Source: Bacteroidota bacterium | Lineage (GTDB): Bacteria > Bacteroidota > Bacteroidia > Chitinophagales > Chitinophagaceae | Reading direction: 5' to 3' | NCBI GenBank assembly: GCA_022708055.1 | Contig: JAKIZK010000005.1 | Span: 1-52,493 of the forward strand | DNA length: 52,493 bases | In this document: one piece after another, positions 1 through 8,313 of the stretch | Layout: each line of letters starts with the position of its first letter | Position numbering within the stretch: the first letter of the stretch is position 1 | Notes under the pieces: model-generated | Databases searched by the model: none | What the model was told of the DNA's origin: nothing | Seen by the model: only the letters and a program-made list of their open reading frames with translations | Made by a program: the position numbers and the translations under genes

Positions 1-726
1 ATCGGCAATATGAACACCTATTTCGTGCATGCCGTTATCAAGTTTGCGAATGGAAAGTGCATCATCAAAATCTTTTGCATCCACCGGATCAATGGTAAAT
101 GTGAGTATGGATCTGATATCTTTCCGGTTTTTGATTTCATTTTCAGAAATGATATCAGGAATGCGGGCTGCTTCTTCCATGGCCTCATCCGAAAAGTTGA
201 GTGCAAATCCGGCACCCAGAATAATCTCTTTCATGGCTGCATCATTACTGTTTTCGGCATCCATCACGGCTACCACCTCGCCCAGGGGTCGCTTATCGCC
301 ATTTTCCCAATTCAGTAATCGAACAACAACACGGTCATTATCTTCTGCCCCATTCAGGTTATTGAATGGGATAAAAATATCAGGCATGGGTTTGTCCATA
401 TCGGCAATAAAAAATGCAAAAGACTTTCCGTCTTTTCCTGCTTTATTCACTTCAAGCTTGCCAATAAATTCAGTTCTTTTACGATGAATTACTTCTATTA
501 CCTCGCCCTGCAGGCGGCGACCACCTCCCGACTTTAATTTGATACGAACCGTATCACCATGTAGTGCTGTATTAAAATCGGAAGGGCGTATCAAAATATC
601 CGTTTCACTTTCGGGGAGTATTACAAATCCCATTCCTGAGCGGGTAATATCCAAAACACCCTTTAAGGTGTGACCGGCAGATTCTTTATTCCGGTTCTTT
701 TTCTTCTTCGAGTTCTTTCTTCCCAT
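1..726 (-). CDS. rnr: Ribonuclease R, N-terminal 242 residues (cut by window edge)
   Basis: This is the N-terminal part of a 3'-to-5' exoribonuclease of the RNase II/R family, which degrades structured RNA processively in the cytoplasm. The reading frame is open from an ATG at 724-726 to the window edge, so the 3' part is missing. A basic Lys/Arg/Asn-rich tail covers about residues 2-16. Two cold-shock/OB-type domains follow (about 18-80 and 85-160), and then the start of the catalytic RNB domain. The RNB metal-binding motif is visible as IDPVDAKDFDDA (about 212-223), with the aspartates that coordinate Mg2+ in this family. The start lies 8 nt after the lpxK stop, so the two are probably cotranscribed. 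Family assignment is firm. RNase R is preferred over RNase II because of the basic tail and the domain order. Confidence 0.93.
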   Translation of the reverse strand, partial: MGRKNSKKKKNRNKESAGHTLKGVLDITRSGMGFVILPESETDILIRPSDFNTALHGDTVRIKLKSGGGRRLQGEVIEVIHRKRTEFIGKLEVNKAGKDGKSFAFFIADMDKPMPDIFIPFNNLNGAEDNDRVVVRLLNWENGDKRPLGEVVAVMDAENSNDAAMKEIILGAGFALNFSDEAMEEAARIPDIISENEIKNRKDIRSILTFTIDPVDAKDFDDALSIRKLDNGMHEIGVHIAD

Positions 727-734
727 AAAAAATA

Positions 735-1811
735 TTAATCAGTTGTTTTATTAAAGTTTTTTACAAACTGGAGAATGATGTTATCAAATGCAGCACCTTC
801 ATCAAATAAAAAACGATGTGCAATGGGCAACACATAAATGGGCAAACTGTTTAATTCATCTCCAAATTTAAAAAGCCGCACACCGTCTTTTTCGGTAGTA
901 AGTATTACTTTATCGGATGAAGGTAATGCTGCTAATTTGGTTTTCATTTCATTCAAATCATCAACCGAAAAAATATGATGGTCGCCAAACTGCATCAAAT
1001 GATATTCCTTGCTGATAGCTTCCATTTTTTTCTTCAGTGGTCTTGGGTTGGCTATACCTGTTACCAGCAAAACTTCTGTTTCTGCTGAAATTTCTTTTAC
1101 AGCTTTTGAAAGTAAATGATAAGGTTGTCCATATTCAATTGATGTAAAAAATATTTTTTGAGAAGGCAAAGGTTTTATTTCTCTTATAATTTTTAGTTTT
1201 TCACCAACAGAAAGATCAAGTTTGCATTTTGTTACAATAATAATTTCGGCCAGTTTGTAATTGCTTTTCAAATCCCTTAAATCGCCGGTAGGCAAATAAA
1301 AATCTCTTGTAAAAAGATTGTTATAATCTGTCAGCAAAATATTTAGTCCTGCTTTAATGGCACGGTGTTGCAGCACATCATCCAAAATAATACATTGTGT
1401 GCCGGGTCTATCGTGCAGCAATTGAGGTATCGCTTCAATTCTCTGTTCACCAACCGCAACGGAAATGTCAGGAAACTTTAAATGAAACTGCATAGGCTCG
1501 TCACCTATATCCAGTGCTGTAGTATTTTCATTTGCCAGCGCATATCCTTTTGTTTTTCGCATATAACCGCGGCTCAAGGTGGCAATCTGATATTCATTTT
1601 TCAACAGCCTTATTAAATATTCTACCATGGGCGATTTGCCCGTGCCGCCAGCCGATAGATTGCCTACGCCTATTAATGGTAGCCCGAAGCTGGAAGTCTT
1701 TAAAATATTTTTATTGTACAGCCAGCTTCTAATGGCAATACCCAGCCAGAAAAGCAATGCAAATGGCAACAATAAAATACGAAAGGATTTTAGAAAGAAA
1801 CCAGAGAGCAT
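735..1811 (-). CDS. lpxK: Tetraacyldisaccharide 4'-kinase (lipid A synthesis)
   Basis: LpxK phosphorylates the 4' position of the tetraacyl disaccharide precursor to give lipid IVA, at the inner face of the cytoplasmic membrane. The 358-aa protein starts with a hydrophobic membrane segment (about residues 8-30). The Walker A motif GNLSAGGTGKSP follows at 50-61, and a DDVLQHR block at 144-150 corresponds to the family's DDxxQHR signature. Length is typical for Bacteroidota LpxK. It lies 47 nt downstream of rsmD, with a -7-like element in that gap, and 8 nt upstream of rnr, so a short lpxK-rnr unit is likely. Its presence shows that the organism makes lipid A and is diderm. Confidence 0.93.
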   Translation of the reverse strand: MLSGFFLKSFRILLLPFALLFWLGIAIRSWLYNKNILKTSSFGLPLIGVGNLSAGGTGKSPMVEYLIRLLKNEYQIATLSRGYMRKTKGYALANENTTALDIGDEPMQFHLKFPDISVAVGEQRIEAIPQLLHDRPGTQCIILDDVLQHRAIKAGLNILLTDYNNLFTRDFYLPTGDLRDLKSNYKLAEIIIVTKCKLDLSVGEKLKIIREIKPLPSQKIFFTSIEYGQPYHLLSKAVKEISAETEVLLVTGIANPRPLKKKMEAISKEYHLMQFGDHHIFSVDDLNEMKTKLAALPSSDKVILTTEKDGVRLFKFGDELNSLPIYVLPIAHRFLFDEGAAFDNIILQFVKNFNKTTD

Positions 1812-1849
1812 AAGGGCTTAGCGTGGTGTTATAAGAGCTAAAGGTAGGT

Positions 1850-1857
1850 CAAAAATA
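1850..1857 (-). promoter_or_regulatory. Candidate -7 promoter element for lpxK-rnr
   Basis: The minus strand reads TATTTTTG, an exact match to the Bacteroidota -7 consensus TAnnTTTG, 38 nt before the lpxK ATG and just after the rsmD stop. No clear -33 TTTG is seen at the usual spacing, so this is a suggestion only. Confidence 0.35.
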
Positions 1858-1858
1858 T

Positions 1859-2404
1859 TTAAGTGAGTGGCTCTATGAAAATGGAAAAAATGGTTGTACC
1901 GTAATTGCGTTCTGTTTTATAATGTAAAAATTTTTTATAATCGTTTCTCGGTGTATGTTCCAGCACAAACCAGCCCTTTGGGTTCAATATTTTTTTTTCA
2001 AAAATCAGTCGGGGCAGGTCGTCTATATTAGTAAGTGCATAAGGTGGTCCGGCAAATATAAAGTCAAACTTTTCTGTACTGGTTTGAATAAATTTAAAGA
2101 CATCCATTTTCACCGCTTTCAGGTTTTCAATCTTTAGCCCTGCTGCAGTTTTCTTAATAAAATCAAACATCTGATTATCTTTCTCTACAATGGTCAGTTC
2201 CTTTGCACCACGCGATGCCAGCTCGTAGCTGATACTGCCGGTGCCTCCAAACAAATCCAATGTTTTTAGTTCTGCTATATCCAGATTGTTTTGAATCACA
2301 TTAAATAATCCTTCTTTAGCCACATCGGTTGTTGGCCTTGTATATGGCATATTACTGGGCGGATTGAAGCGCCTGCCTCCATATTCACCGCTTATGATAC
2401 GCAT
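1859..2404 (-). CDS. rsmD: 16S rRNA (guanine966-N2)-methyltransferase
   Basis: RsmD is the SAM-dependent enzyme that methylates G966 of 16S rRNA during 30S assembly. The 181-aa protein begins with the characteristic MRIISGEYGGRR and the RPTTDVAKEGLFNVI block. The SAM-binding loop DLFGGTGSIS is at 50-59 and the acidic VEKD at 73-76. The catalytic motif is normally D/N-PPY, but here reads AGPPY (118-122), with Gly (GGA codon) where the family usually has Asp. The fold and all other motifs are intact. Its start overlaps the end of the DUF3822 gene by 13 nt, a pairing common in Bacteroidota, so the two are cotranscribed. Confidence 0.9.
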   Translation of the reverse strand: MRIISGEYGGRRFNPPSNMPYTRPTTDVAKEGLFNVIQNNLDIAELKTLDLFGGTGSISYELASRGAKELTIVEKDNQMFDFIKKTAAGLKIENLKAVKMDVFKFIQTSTEKFDFIFAGPPYALTNIDDLPRLIFEKKILNPKGWFVLEHTPRNDYKKFLHYKTERNYGTTIFSIFIEPLT

Positions 2405-3204
2405 GGTGCCAAATCATTTAATGAAGTAAAAAAGTGAGCAGGATATTCCGGCTCTACCGTATGCCATCCGGCTTCTCTAAATGTTATTTCACGGAAATAC
2501 TGATACAAATCCTTATACAAGGCAGATTGTATATCAATCAATCCGGATAGCCGAACGGAAACAGTTTGTTGTGAAAGCGAAAACTGCTGACAGGTTTTAA
2601 GTAATGCAAATAAAACATCCGCTGGTGTTGTGTAACTAATATGATTTGAAAATAAAATTTTGCCACCTGCGCCGGCAAGTACCGAAAAATTGTTTGTACC
2701 AAAATCAACCAGCAAACAACCTTCATCATTTGCTGCCTGCATTTGCCTGATGAATAAGCTTGATTGATGTCTGAACTTTGAGAATGGAAAAATGGTATGC
2801 ACCCAATCCCACAATACATTTTCAACTGCATAAGCATTGTAAAGCTGCCATTCCGGAATTTTTTCTGAAACGATACGAACACCATCATAGCTGCCAAACT
2901 GAGTTTTGACTAGCATTTCAGCATCCGTCATTTCAGCTTCAGCTAATGGTACAAAAGCGGCTTGTTGTCCCGCAAAAGCAACTTGTATATCGTAAAATTG
3001 CAGGTTTTTTAAAGCCGGATAATGATTTAAAAATTCATTTAAAGATTCCAGGCTCATATTATCAATTACACAATAGGCCAGCTCAATTATTTCCGTTGCG
3101 TTTTTATTGGTAATAGCAAAGGCCAGGTGTTTATCACTTGCCTGAAAAAATAAAACAGGTTGTACCGGCTCTTTGTTGTTTTGTATGTGAAATAATTCTT
3201 TCAC
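2392..3204 (-). CDS. DUF3822 family protein
   Basis: A 270-aa soluble protein with no signal peptide or membrane segment. It matches the DUF3822 family of Bacteroidota, which typically sits directly upstream of rsmD as here. The layout suggests an actin-like ATPase fold: a first domain with paired beta strands, then LVDFGTNNFSVLAG (about 166-179), which resembles the phosphate-binding loop at the start of the second half of such folds. No function is established. The 13-nt overlap with rsmD implies translational coupling. A role tied to rRNA modification or assembly would be inference from context only. Confidence 0.8.
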   Translation of the reverse strand: MKELFHIQNNKEPVQPVLFFQASDKHLAFAITNKNATEIIELAYCVIDNMSLESLNEFLNHYPALKNLQFYDIQVAFAGQQAAFVPLAEAEMTDAEMLVKTQFGSYDGVRIVSEKIPEWQLYNAYAVENVLWDWVHTIFPFSKFRHQSSLFIRQMQAANDEGCLLVDFGTNNFSVLAGAGGKILFSNHISYTTPADVLFALLKTCQQFSLSQQTVSVRLSGLIDIQSALYKDLYQYFREITFREAGWHTVEPEYPAHFFTSLNDLAPCVS

Positions 3205-3285
3205 CCGAATGCATTTCCGGCAATAATAGACAAAATTGTTGTAACACAGGAAACCTACTTTCCATTCGCAATGGTTTTTTCATAT

Positions 3286-3293
3286 TACATTTG
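3286..3293 (+). promoter_or_regulatory. Candidate -7 promoter element for the MATE gene
   Basis: TACATTTG matches TAnnTTTG and ends 10 nt before the ATG at 3304. It lies inside a longer in-frame reading that begins at 3271, which argues that 3304 is the true start and that the mRNA leader is only a few bases long. Confidence 0.45.
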
Positions 3294-3303
3294 TCGGTTC
3301 TAT

Positions 3304-4662
3304 ATGTCAACAACCGCTATACAAAATGATTTGCAAGTAGGCACCGGCAATCGTCAGATATTGAAGATAGCCTTACCCATCAGCCTTGCCATACTGGTGC
3401 CCCAAATCAATCTAATAACAAACAATATTTTTTTGGGCAACTATAGCCGTGAATCGCTTGCGGCGGTAAGCCTTACGGGAGTTTATTATCTCATTTTTGC
3501 GATGATAGGTGTAGGTTTCAATAATGGTTTACAAACCCTGATTGCCCGGCGGGCAGGCGAAAACCGGCCTGATGAAATTGGGAAAATTTTTGGACAGGGT
3601 GTTTTTATTTCACTGATCGTTGCTGCTGCCGGTATTCTCATCACCTGGTTTATAGCACCGCTTATACTTCGAAATGCTTTGCACGATCCACAAAGAGCCG
3701 AAGAAGCCATTGGGTTTTTAAAAATTAGAATATGGGGTCTCCCCTTTCTTTACATTTATCAAATGCGAAATGCATTATTGGTGGGTACCAATAACAGTCG
3801 CTACTTAATAGCCGGCACCCTTGCAGAAACGGTTGTGAATATTGTTTTAGATGCATTATTGATTTTTGGTAATTGGGGTTTTCCCGAAATGGGATTTAAC
3901 GGTGCAGCTGTTGCTTCAATTATCGCTGAGTTTACAGGCATGTTTGTCATCTTCCTGGTCATTCAACAAAAAGGAATAGGTCAGCGATTTCAGTTATTTG
4001 GCCATTTGAAATGGAATAAAGTATATGCCCGTCAAATTACATCCATATCACTGCCATTGGTATTTCAATTAGCCATCAGTCTTATAAGCTGGGAATTTTT
4101 TTATATTCTTATTGAGCATCATGGACAGCTGGCATTGGCCGTTTCGGCAGTTATGCGTGTAGCATTTGGCATCATTGCCTGTGTATCCTGGGCATTTGCA
4201 TCTACTACTACTGCTATGGTGAGTAACTTGATGGGCCAGAGCAAACAGGAAGAAATAATTCCGGTGATGAAGAGAATTATCAAAATCAGTACAAGCATTG
4301 CCATTACCATTGCAATTCTGATCAACTTATTTCCAAGGGTTTTTCTTTCAATTTACGGACAGGGTGCTGATTTTATTGATGCTGGTATTCCGGTATTGAG
4401 AGTAGTGACGGTTGCCATTGTATTACTTTCTTTTTCCACCGTGTGGCTAAATGCCATCACAGGAACAGGCAATAGTCGTGTTACATTTATCATTGAACTT
4501 TCAGTTATTGTTTTGTATTGTTTATTTGTTTATCTGGTGCTGGAGGTATTTAATCTGCCCATTGAATATGGATGGATGAGCGAATGGCTCTACTGGTTGG
4601 GACTGTTTACGCTTTCTTATTTTTATATGCGCAGTGGTAAATGGAAGGGAAAGAAAATTTGA
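3304..4662 (+). CDS. MATE family multidrug/cation antiporter
   Basis: A 452-aa integral membrane protein of the MATE/MOP superfamily, with about 12 predicted membrane segments in two similar halves. Members export drugs or metabolites in exchange for Na+ or H+. The N-terminal half has the usual pattern: a KIALPISLAILVPQ helix, then NNIFLG and the GLQTLIARRAGENR loop after the second helix. The substrate cannot be told from sequence. I chose the ATG at 3304 (MSTTAIQNDL) over an in-frame ATG at 3271, because a -7 promoter element lies between them and the 11 extra residues look non-coding. It is divergent from DUF3822-rsmD and has no obvious operon partner. Confidence 0.88.
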   Translation: MSTTAIQNDLQVGTGNRQILKIALPISLAILVPQINLITNNIFLGNYSRESLAAVSLTGVYYLIFAMIGVGFNNGLQTLIARRAGENRPDEIGKIFGQGVFISLIVAAAGILITWFIAPLILRNALHDPQRAEEAIGFLKIRIWGLPFLYIYQMRNALLVGTNNSRYLIAGTLAETVVNIVLDALLIFGNWGFPEMGFNGAAVASIIAEFTGMFVIFLVIQQKGIGQRFQLFGHLKWNKVYARQITSISLPLVFQLAISLISWEFFYILIEHHGQLALAVSAVMRVAFGIIACVSWAFASTTTAMVSNLMGQSKQEEIIPVMKRIIKISTSIAITIAILINLFPRVFLSIYGQGADFIDAGIPVLRVVTVAIVLLSFSTVWLNAITGTGNSRVTFIIELSVIVLYCLFVYLVLEVFNLPIEYGWMSEWLYWLGLFTLSYFYMRSGKWKGKKI

Positions 4663-4733
4663 CAAGCCCATGAATTGCACAATCCTTTTGCAAAAGTTTA
4701 TCAAAACAGATACAAAAGAACATTCCTGTTTAT

Positions 4734-4741
4734 TATATTTG
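4734..4741 (+). promoter_or_regulatory. Candidate -7 promoter element for the small basic protein
   Basis: TATATTTG is an exact TAnnTTTG match ending 17 nt before the ATG at 4759. It places the transcription start downstream of an alternative upstream ATG at 4675, supporting the short 51-aa product. Confidence 0.5.
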
Positions 4742-4758
4742 TACAAACACGAAATAAT

Positions 4759-4914
4759 ATGTCGTTACTCAATCAACAAAAAGGGAACAACAAAAAGAAA
4801 GGCAATAAGAATAATCAAGCTAATACAGCCCAGGGCTCTAAATTTATTGCAAAAGGTAAATCAACAGGTTTTTCTATAAAACCACATAAAGCAGGTGGCA
4901 GTCGTGGCAGTTAG
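4759..4914 (+). CDS. Small highly basic protein of unknown function (51 aa)
   Basis: An unrecognised 51-aa protein that starts at 4759 just after a consensus -7 element. It contains ten Lys and one Arg and no Asp or Glu. It is rich in Asn, Gln, Gly and Ser and ends in GGSRGS. It has no signal peptide and no hydrophobic stretch, so it is probably cytoplasmic. The composition resembles disordered nucleic-acid-binding or ribosome-associated tails, but that is inference. It lies 97 nt after the MATE gene and ends 15 nt before the convergent secreted-protein gene. The dedicated promoter and the shift in composition favour a real gene over chance. Confidence 0.55.
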   Translation: MSLLNQQKGNNKKKGNKNNQANTAQGSKFIAKGKSTGFSIKPHKAGGSRGS

Positions 4915-4929
4915 ATCGTAGTTATTATT

Positions 4930-5409
4930 TTAGGGAAATAATATATCAGCAGTAGCTTTAAAATAGCTGACTCTGGACTCACCCAAATTGGCAATAAGGC
5001 CTGTAAGTTTTACACGCCAAAGTTTTGTGACTTTGTCATAAGTGGTTTCTACTTTTCCACTGCTCACATCAATATAGGCCACATCATCACCTGATTTAAA
5101 AGAGTATTTGGCAGTCACTTCATCTCTTGCTGCGGCATCGCTTGTAATTGTGTATTTGGCTTTGTTCTTCAGTTTTCTCAGATGAAACATAATAGTAAAA
5201 AACTGATTTCTTTGTTCAACAACTATTCTTAAATCACCACTTATGCGATATACTTTTACTTGCGCAGGTTGTCGTTCAATGAAATAATTATTGCCGGTCA
5301 ATGTATCTACAACCGAAACAGGGCAATGGCGATATAATGAATCGCTTGTTTTTTGAGCTTGCCCACAGACACAACTCATAAATGCAAAAAAGAAAAAAAT
5401 CTGCTTCAT
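4930..5409 (-). CDS. Secreted/periplasmic hypothetical protein
   Basis: A 159-aa unrecognised protein with a clear N-terminal signal peptide: MKQ, a run of Phe/Ala/Met, then CVCGQAQ, with likely cleavage near residue 19. The mature part is predicted beta-rich and has no recognised catalytic motif. I chose the ATG at 5407-5409 over a TTG two codons upstream, because the basic start of the signal peptide begins there. It stands alone between the small basic protein (convergent) and the YggS gene on the same strand, 54 nt away. Function is unknown; export to the periplasm or beyond is the only supported claim. Confidence 0.65.
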   Translation of the reverse strand: MKQIFFFFAFMSCVCGQAQKTSDSLYRHCPVSVVDTLTGNNYFIERQPAQVKVYRISGDLRIVVEQRNQFFTIMFHLRKLKNKAKYTITSDAAARDEVTAKYSFKSGDDVAYIDVSSGKVETTYDKVTKLWRVKLTGLIANLGESRVSYFKATADILFP

Positions 5410-5463
5410 AGACAAGGTATTGATAGGAAAATTACAATATTTTTTAGCAACCGGCCTATTTAA

Positions 5464-6147
5464 TTAATTCTTTATTCTTTCCCCAAACAACAGGCTGCCT
5501 ATCCTTACCATGGTTGCTCCTTCCTCAATTGCAATATGATAATCGGAGCTCATACCCATTGACAGTGTTTTGAAGCAACTGTTACTTTCCAAACCATTCG
5601 CCTGTAATAACATTCTACAATTTTCAAAAATGATTTTCAAATGTTTAAACTCATTTCTAATGAAATCCGCATTGTTCGTAAAACTGGCCATACCCATCAA
5701 TCCGCAAATACGAACATTGCGATACGATTTCGCTTCTTTTATAATCTCAAAAACTTCGGACTCATCCAGCCCGAATTTTGTTTCTTCTTTTGCAATATAT
5801 ACCTGAAGCAGGCAGTCAATCACCCTGCCAAATTTTATGGCTTGCTTGTGAATTTCTTTTAAAAGCTTCAGACTGTCGACGCCATGAATGAGTTGCACAA
5901 AAGGTGCAATTAACTTTACTTTATTAGTTTGCAGATGACCAATAAAATGCCATTTAATATCTGTGGGAAGCATGGAAGCTTTTTGAACCAGCTCCTGAAC
6001 ATAGTTTTCTCCAAAATCGCGTTGACCTATTTCATAAAGTTCCAATATATCTTCAACAGGCTTCGTTTTTGAAACCGCCACCAATGTTGCCTTGCATTCT
6101 CTGAATTGATTGTATATTGCATTATAATTATTTATATCAACAGGCAT
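5464..6147 (-). CDS. YggS/PROSC family pyridoxal-phosphate homeostasis protein
   Basis: A 227-aa member of the YggS/PLPBP family, single-domain alanine-racemase-fold proteins that bind PLP, have no known enzyme activity, and affect vitamin B6 and amino-acid homeostasis. Visible signatures are VAVSKTKP with the PLP-binding lysine (K27), DFGENYVQE (about 39-47), WHFIGHLQTNKVK, LMGMASF, SMGMSSDYHIAIEEGATMVRIGSLLFGER. Length matches the family. The product is cytoplasmic. A -7-like element lies about 55 nt upstream. Confidence 0.93.
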   Translation of the reverse strand: MPVDINNYNAIYNQFRECKATLVAVSKTKPVEDILELYEIGQRDFGENYVQELVQKASMLPTDIKWHFIGHLQTNKVKLIAPFVQLIHGVDSLKLLKEIHKQAIKFGRVIDCLLQVYIAKEETKFGLDESEVFEIIKEAKSYRNVRICGLMGMASFTNNADFIRNEFKHLKIIFENCRMLLQANGLESNSCFKTLSMGMSSDYHIAIEEGATMVRIGSLLFGERIKN

Positions 6148-6202
6148 AGTGTAAAAACTCTTTTCTGATTAAAATTTTTAGTAACGACAAATTATGTGAC
6201 AT

Positions 6203-6210
6203 CAAATATA
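6203..6210 (-). promoter_or_regulatory. Candidate -7 promoter element for the YggS-family gene
   Basis: The minus strand reads TATATTTG, an exact TAnnTTTG match, in the 169-bp divergent region 6148-6316. It would give a leader of roughly 50 nt. No good -33 TTTG is seen. Confidence 0.38.
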
Positions 6211-6316
6211 ATTCATGAAATGAGTCATAAAAATTAATAAGCATACTATTATCACTGTTCCCATTGTTTTTTACGACGAATAACATAAATCAAATTTCTA
6301 AAATAAAACTTTACCC

Positions 6317-6946
6317 ATGAAACATAAACAAGTATTCTTTGCTTTTTCATTTTTTGTCTTATCCTCAATAGTATCGGGTCAAGCTAAATACAAAGGAGTT
6401 GTTTTTACAAAACTTGGCCAGGAAATTAATGGTGAAATTGCATTAAACTTAGATGGCGTAAATGATGATCTCATAGCCATTACAACCTATGAAACTTCTA
6501 AAGTTAAGGGTGGCAAACAAACTCTTGCTACAACCACCAAGCTAAATGTGGCTATTATTAAAAATATTGTAATAAAGAACCAGATATATTATTTCAGAGA
6601 TATTAAAATTGATTATGATGATCATTACCTGCAAAATGTTTGTGTAAAATTGATATATGGTACAACAGATTGCGGCCTTTTTCAGACGGGAGATGGTACG
6701 GCTCCAAACAGCATTGCTGTTAAATTTCCAAACGAAGAGTTGAGCAAGCTTGCCTCAATTGATTTTGAATATTATCATACTTCTGCATCCGTAGCAATGC
6801 GGGTAAGCAATTGCGAATCATTAGTTGAAAAAATGAGTAACAAAGATGAAACAGTAACCTGGACAGAAGCAAACACTCGTGATCAGCGAATACAAAGGGT
6901 AAAAAATATTTTAGATGAGTACAATAGTTGCAAACTGAAAGATTAA
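6317..6946 (+). CDS. Secreted hypothetical protein
   Basis: A 209-aa protein of unknown function with a strong signal peptide: MKHKQ, a hydrophobic Phe-rich core, and likely cleavage after IVSGQA near residue 23. The mature region is mostly beta strand (GVVFTKLGQEINGEIAL, then IKNIVIKNQIYYFRDIKIDY). A short helical tail carries Cys164 and Cys204, which could form a disulfide. It is divergent from the YggS gene and overlaps the end of the acyl-CoA dehydrogenase gene by 4 nt (convergent). I recognise no family, and a periplasmic or surface role is inferred only from the signal. Confidence 0.65.
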   Translation: MKHKQVFFAFSFFVLSSIVSGQAKYKGVVFTKLGQEINGEIALNLDGVNDDLIAITTYETSKVKGGKQTLATTTKLNVAIIKNIVIKNQIYYFRDIKIDYDDHYLQNVCVKLIYGTTDCGLFQTGDGTAPNSIAVKFPNEELSKLASIDFEYYHTSASVAMRVSNCESLVEKMSNKDETVTWTEANTRDQRIQRVKNILDEYNSCKLKD

Positions 6947-8100
6947 CCCTTTAATATACTTCTACTTATCACAATGCGTTGCACTTCGCTGGTGCCTTCG
7001 TAAATTTGAGTAATTTTTGCGTCTCTCATCAATCTTTCTACATGATATTCTTTTACAAAGCCGTAGCCACCATGAATCTGTACAGCTTCCACAGCCGTCC
7101 ACATGGCCGTTTCAGATGAAAATACTTTTGCCATAGATGAACTTAAACCATAGTCGATATGGTTATCTTTTTCCCATGCAGCTTTAAGACAGAGCAAACG
7201 GGCTGCTTCTATTTTGGTAGCCATATCAGCCAGTTTAAAAGCAATGGCCTGATGATTCATAATTTCAGTACCAAAAGCCTTTCTTGTTTTGGCGTATTCT
7301 TTTGCCAGCTCGTAAGCACCACTGGCAATGCCCAATGCCTGTGAAGCAATGCCGATACGACCACCTGCCAGTGTTTTCATGGCAAACTTAAATCCAAAAC
7401 CATCCTCGCCTATCCTGTTTGATTTTGGCACTTTTACATCATTAAACATAACTGTATGTGTATCGCTCCCTCTAATGCCCAGTTTATTTTCTTTTGCAGC
7501 CACTACTACACCGGGCCAGTTTTTTTCTACTATCAGGCAGTTAATTCCTTTTGAACCTTTAGATGCATCTGTTTGAGCAATTACTAAATAGTAAGTTGCG
7601 TTTCCACCATTGGTAATCCAGTTTTTGGTTCCATTAAGTAAATAATAATCCCCTTTATCTTCTGCTGTTGTTCTTTGAGAAGTGGCATCACTACCTGCTT
7701 CGGGTTCGCTAAGCATAAAAGCACCGATATAAAGTTCACCTTCTTTTTTCCCCTGTGCCAGCGGGGTCAGGTATTTTTGTTTTTGCTCTTCGTTGCCATA
7801 AGCCTGAAGTCCATAACAAACCAGGCTGTTATTTACACTCATCACCACACTTACACTTGCATCCACTTTGCTTATTTCCTCCATTGCCAGTACATAGCTT
7901 ATGGTATCCATTCCGGCACCGCCATATTTTGGATCCACCATCATACCCAAAAAACCCAATTCGGCCAGTTTCATTATTTGTTCGCGGGGAAACTGTTGTT
8001 TTTCATCTCTTTCAATCACACCCGGCAGACATTCGTTTTTTGCAAAGTCTCGTGCAGCCTGCTGTATCATTAGTTGTTCTTCAGTAAGCTTGAATAGCAT
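6943..8100 (-). CDS. Acyl-CoA dehydrogenase (short-chain/butyryl type)
   Basis: A 385-aa FAD flavoenzyme of the acyl-CoA dehydrogenase family. It introduces the trans-2 double bond in fatty-acid beta-oxidation or branched-chain amino-acid breakdown and passes electrons to ETF. The N-terminal helical domain is followed by the FAD-contact motif MLSEPEAGSDA, the middle beta domain, and a C-terminal helical domain. That last domain carries IHGGYGF and QIYEGTSEVQR; E368 in YEGT is the usual catalytic base in short- and medium-chain enzymes. I chose the start at 8100 (MLFKLTEEQL) because the 13 residues upstream overlap a consensus -7 promoter element and do not look like the family. Chain-length preference cannot be assigned. 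Confidence 0.92.
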   Translation of the reverse strand: MLFKLTEEQLMIQQAARDFAKNECLPGVIERDEKQQFPREQIMKLAELGFLGMMVDPKYGGAGMDTISYVLAMEEISKVDASVSVVMSVNNSLVCYGLQAYGNEEQKQKYLTPLAQGKKEGELYIGAFMLSEPEAGSDATSQRTTAEDKGDYYLLNGTKNWITNGGNATYYLVIAQTDASKGSKGINCLIVEKNWPGVVVAAKENKLGIRGSDTHTVMFNDVKVPKSNRIGEDGFGFKFAMKTLAGGRIGIASQALGIASGAYELAKEYAKTRKAFGTEIMNHQAIAFKLADMATKIEAARLLCLKAAWEKDNHIDYGLSSSMAKVFSSETAMWTAVEAVQIHGGYGFVKEYHVERLMRDAKITQIYEGTSEVQRIVISRSILKG

Positions 8101-8119
8101 GTGGCAATAAAATTTGCAG

Positions 8120-8127
8120 CAAAGATA
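8120..8127 (-). promoter_or_regulatory. Candidate -7 promoter element for acyl-CoA dehydrogenase
   Basis: The minus strand reads TATCTTTG, an exact TAnnTTTG match 19 nt before the chosen ATG. It falls within the longer in-frame reading and so decides the start at 8100. Confidence 0.5.
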
Positions 8128-8222
8128 AGGGCAAGGCATTTGAGGCCATAAAGAAATAGAATTAAAAGCATTTAATTAAAAATCATTTCCTTAAATGGGA
8201 ATAACCGTCTTGATTTTAGGCT

Positions 8223-8230
8223 TAATTTTG
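8223..8230 (+). promoter_or_regulatory. Candidate -7 promoter element for ccmE-ccmF
   Basis: TAATTTTG matches TAnnTTTG, 83 nt before the ccmE ATG in the 213-bp divergent gap 8101-8313. It would give a leader of about 75 nt. The upstream TTG at 8210-8212 is too close to serve as a normal -33 element. Confidence 0.35.
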
Positions 8231-8313
8231 CAGACGATTTTTACTGGATTATTGAATCAGGGAGATGAGTGGACAGCCAGCATTTTATTCCGGAAAAATT
8301 AAAAAAATAAACC

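Noticed and set aside
29-487. Plus-strand open frames opposite rnr.
   Set aside because: The minus strand encodes clear RNase R domains. The plus frames are shadows.
3271-3303. An 11-codon N-terminal extension of the MATE protein.
   Set aside because: It overlaps a consensus -7 promoter element and does not resemble the family N-terminus.
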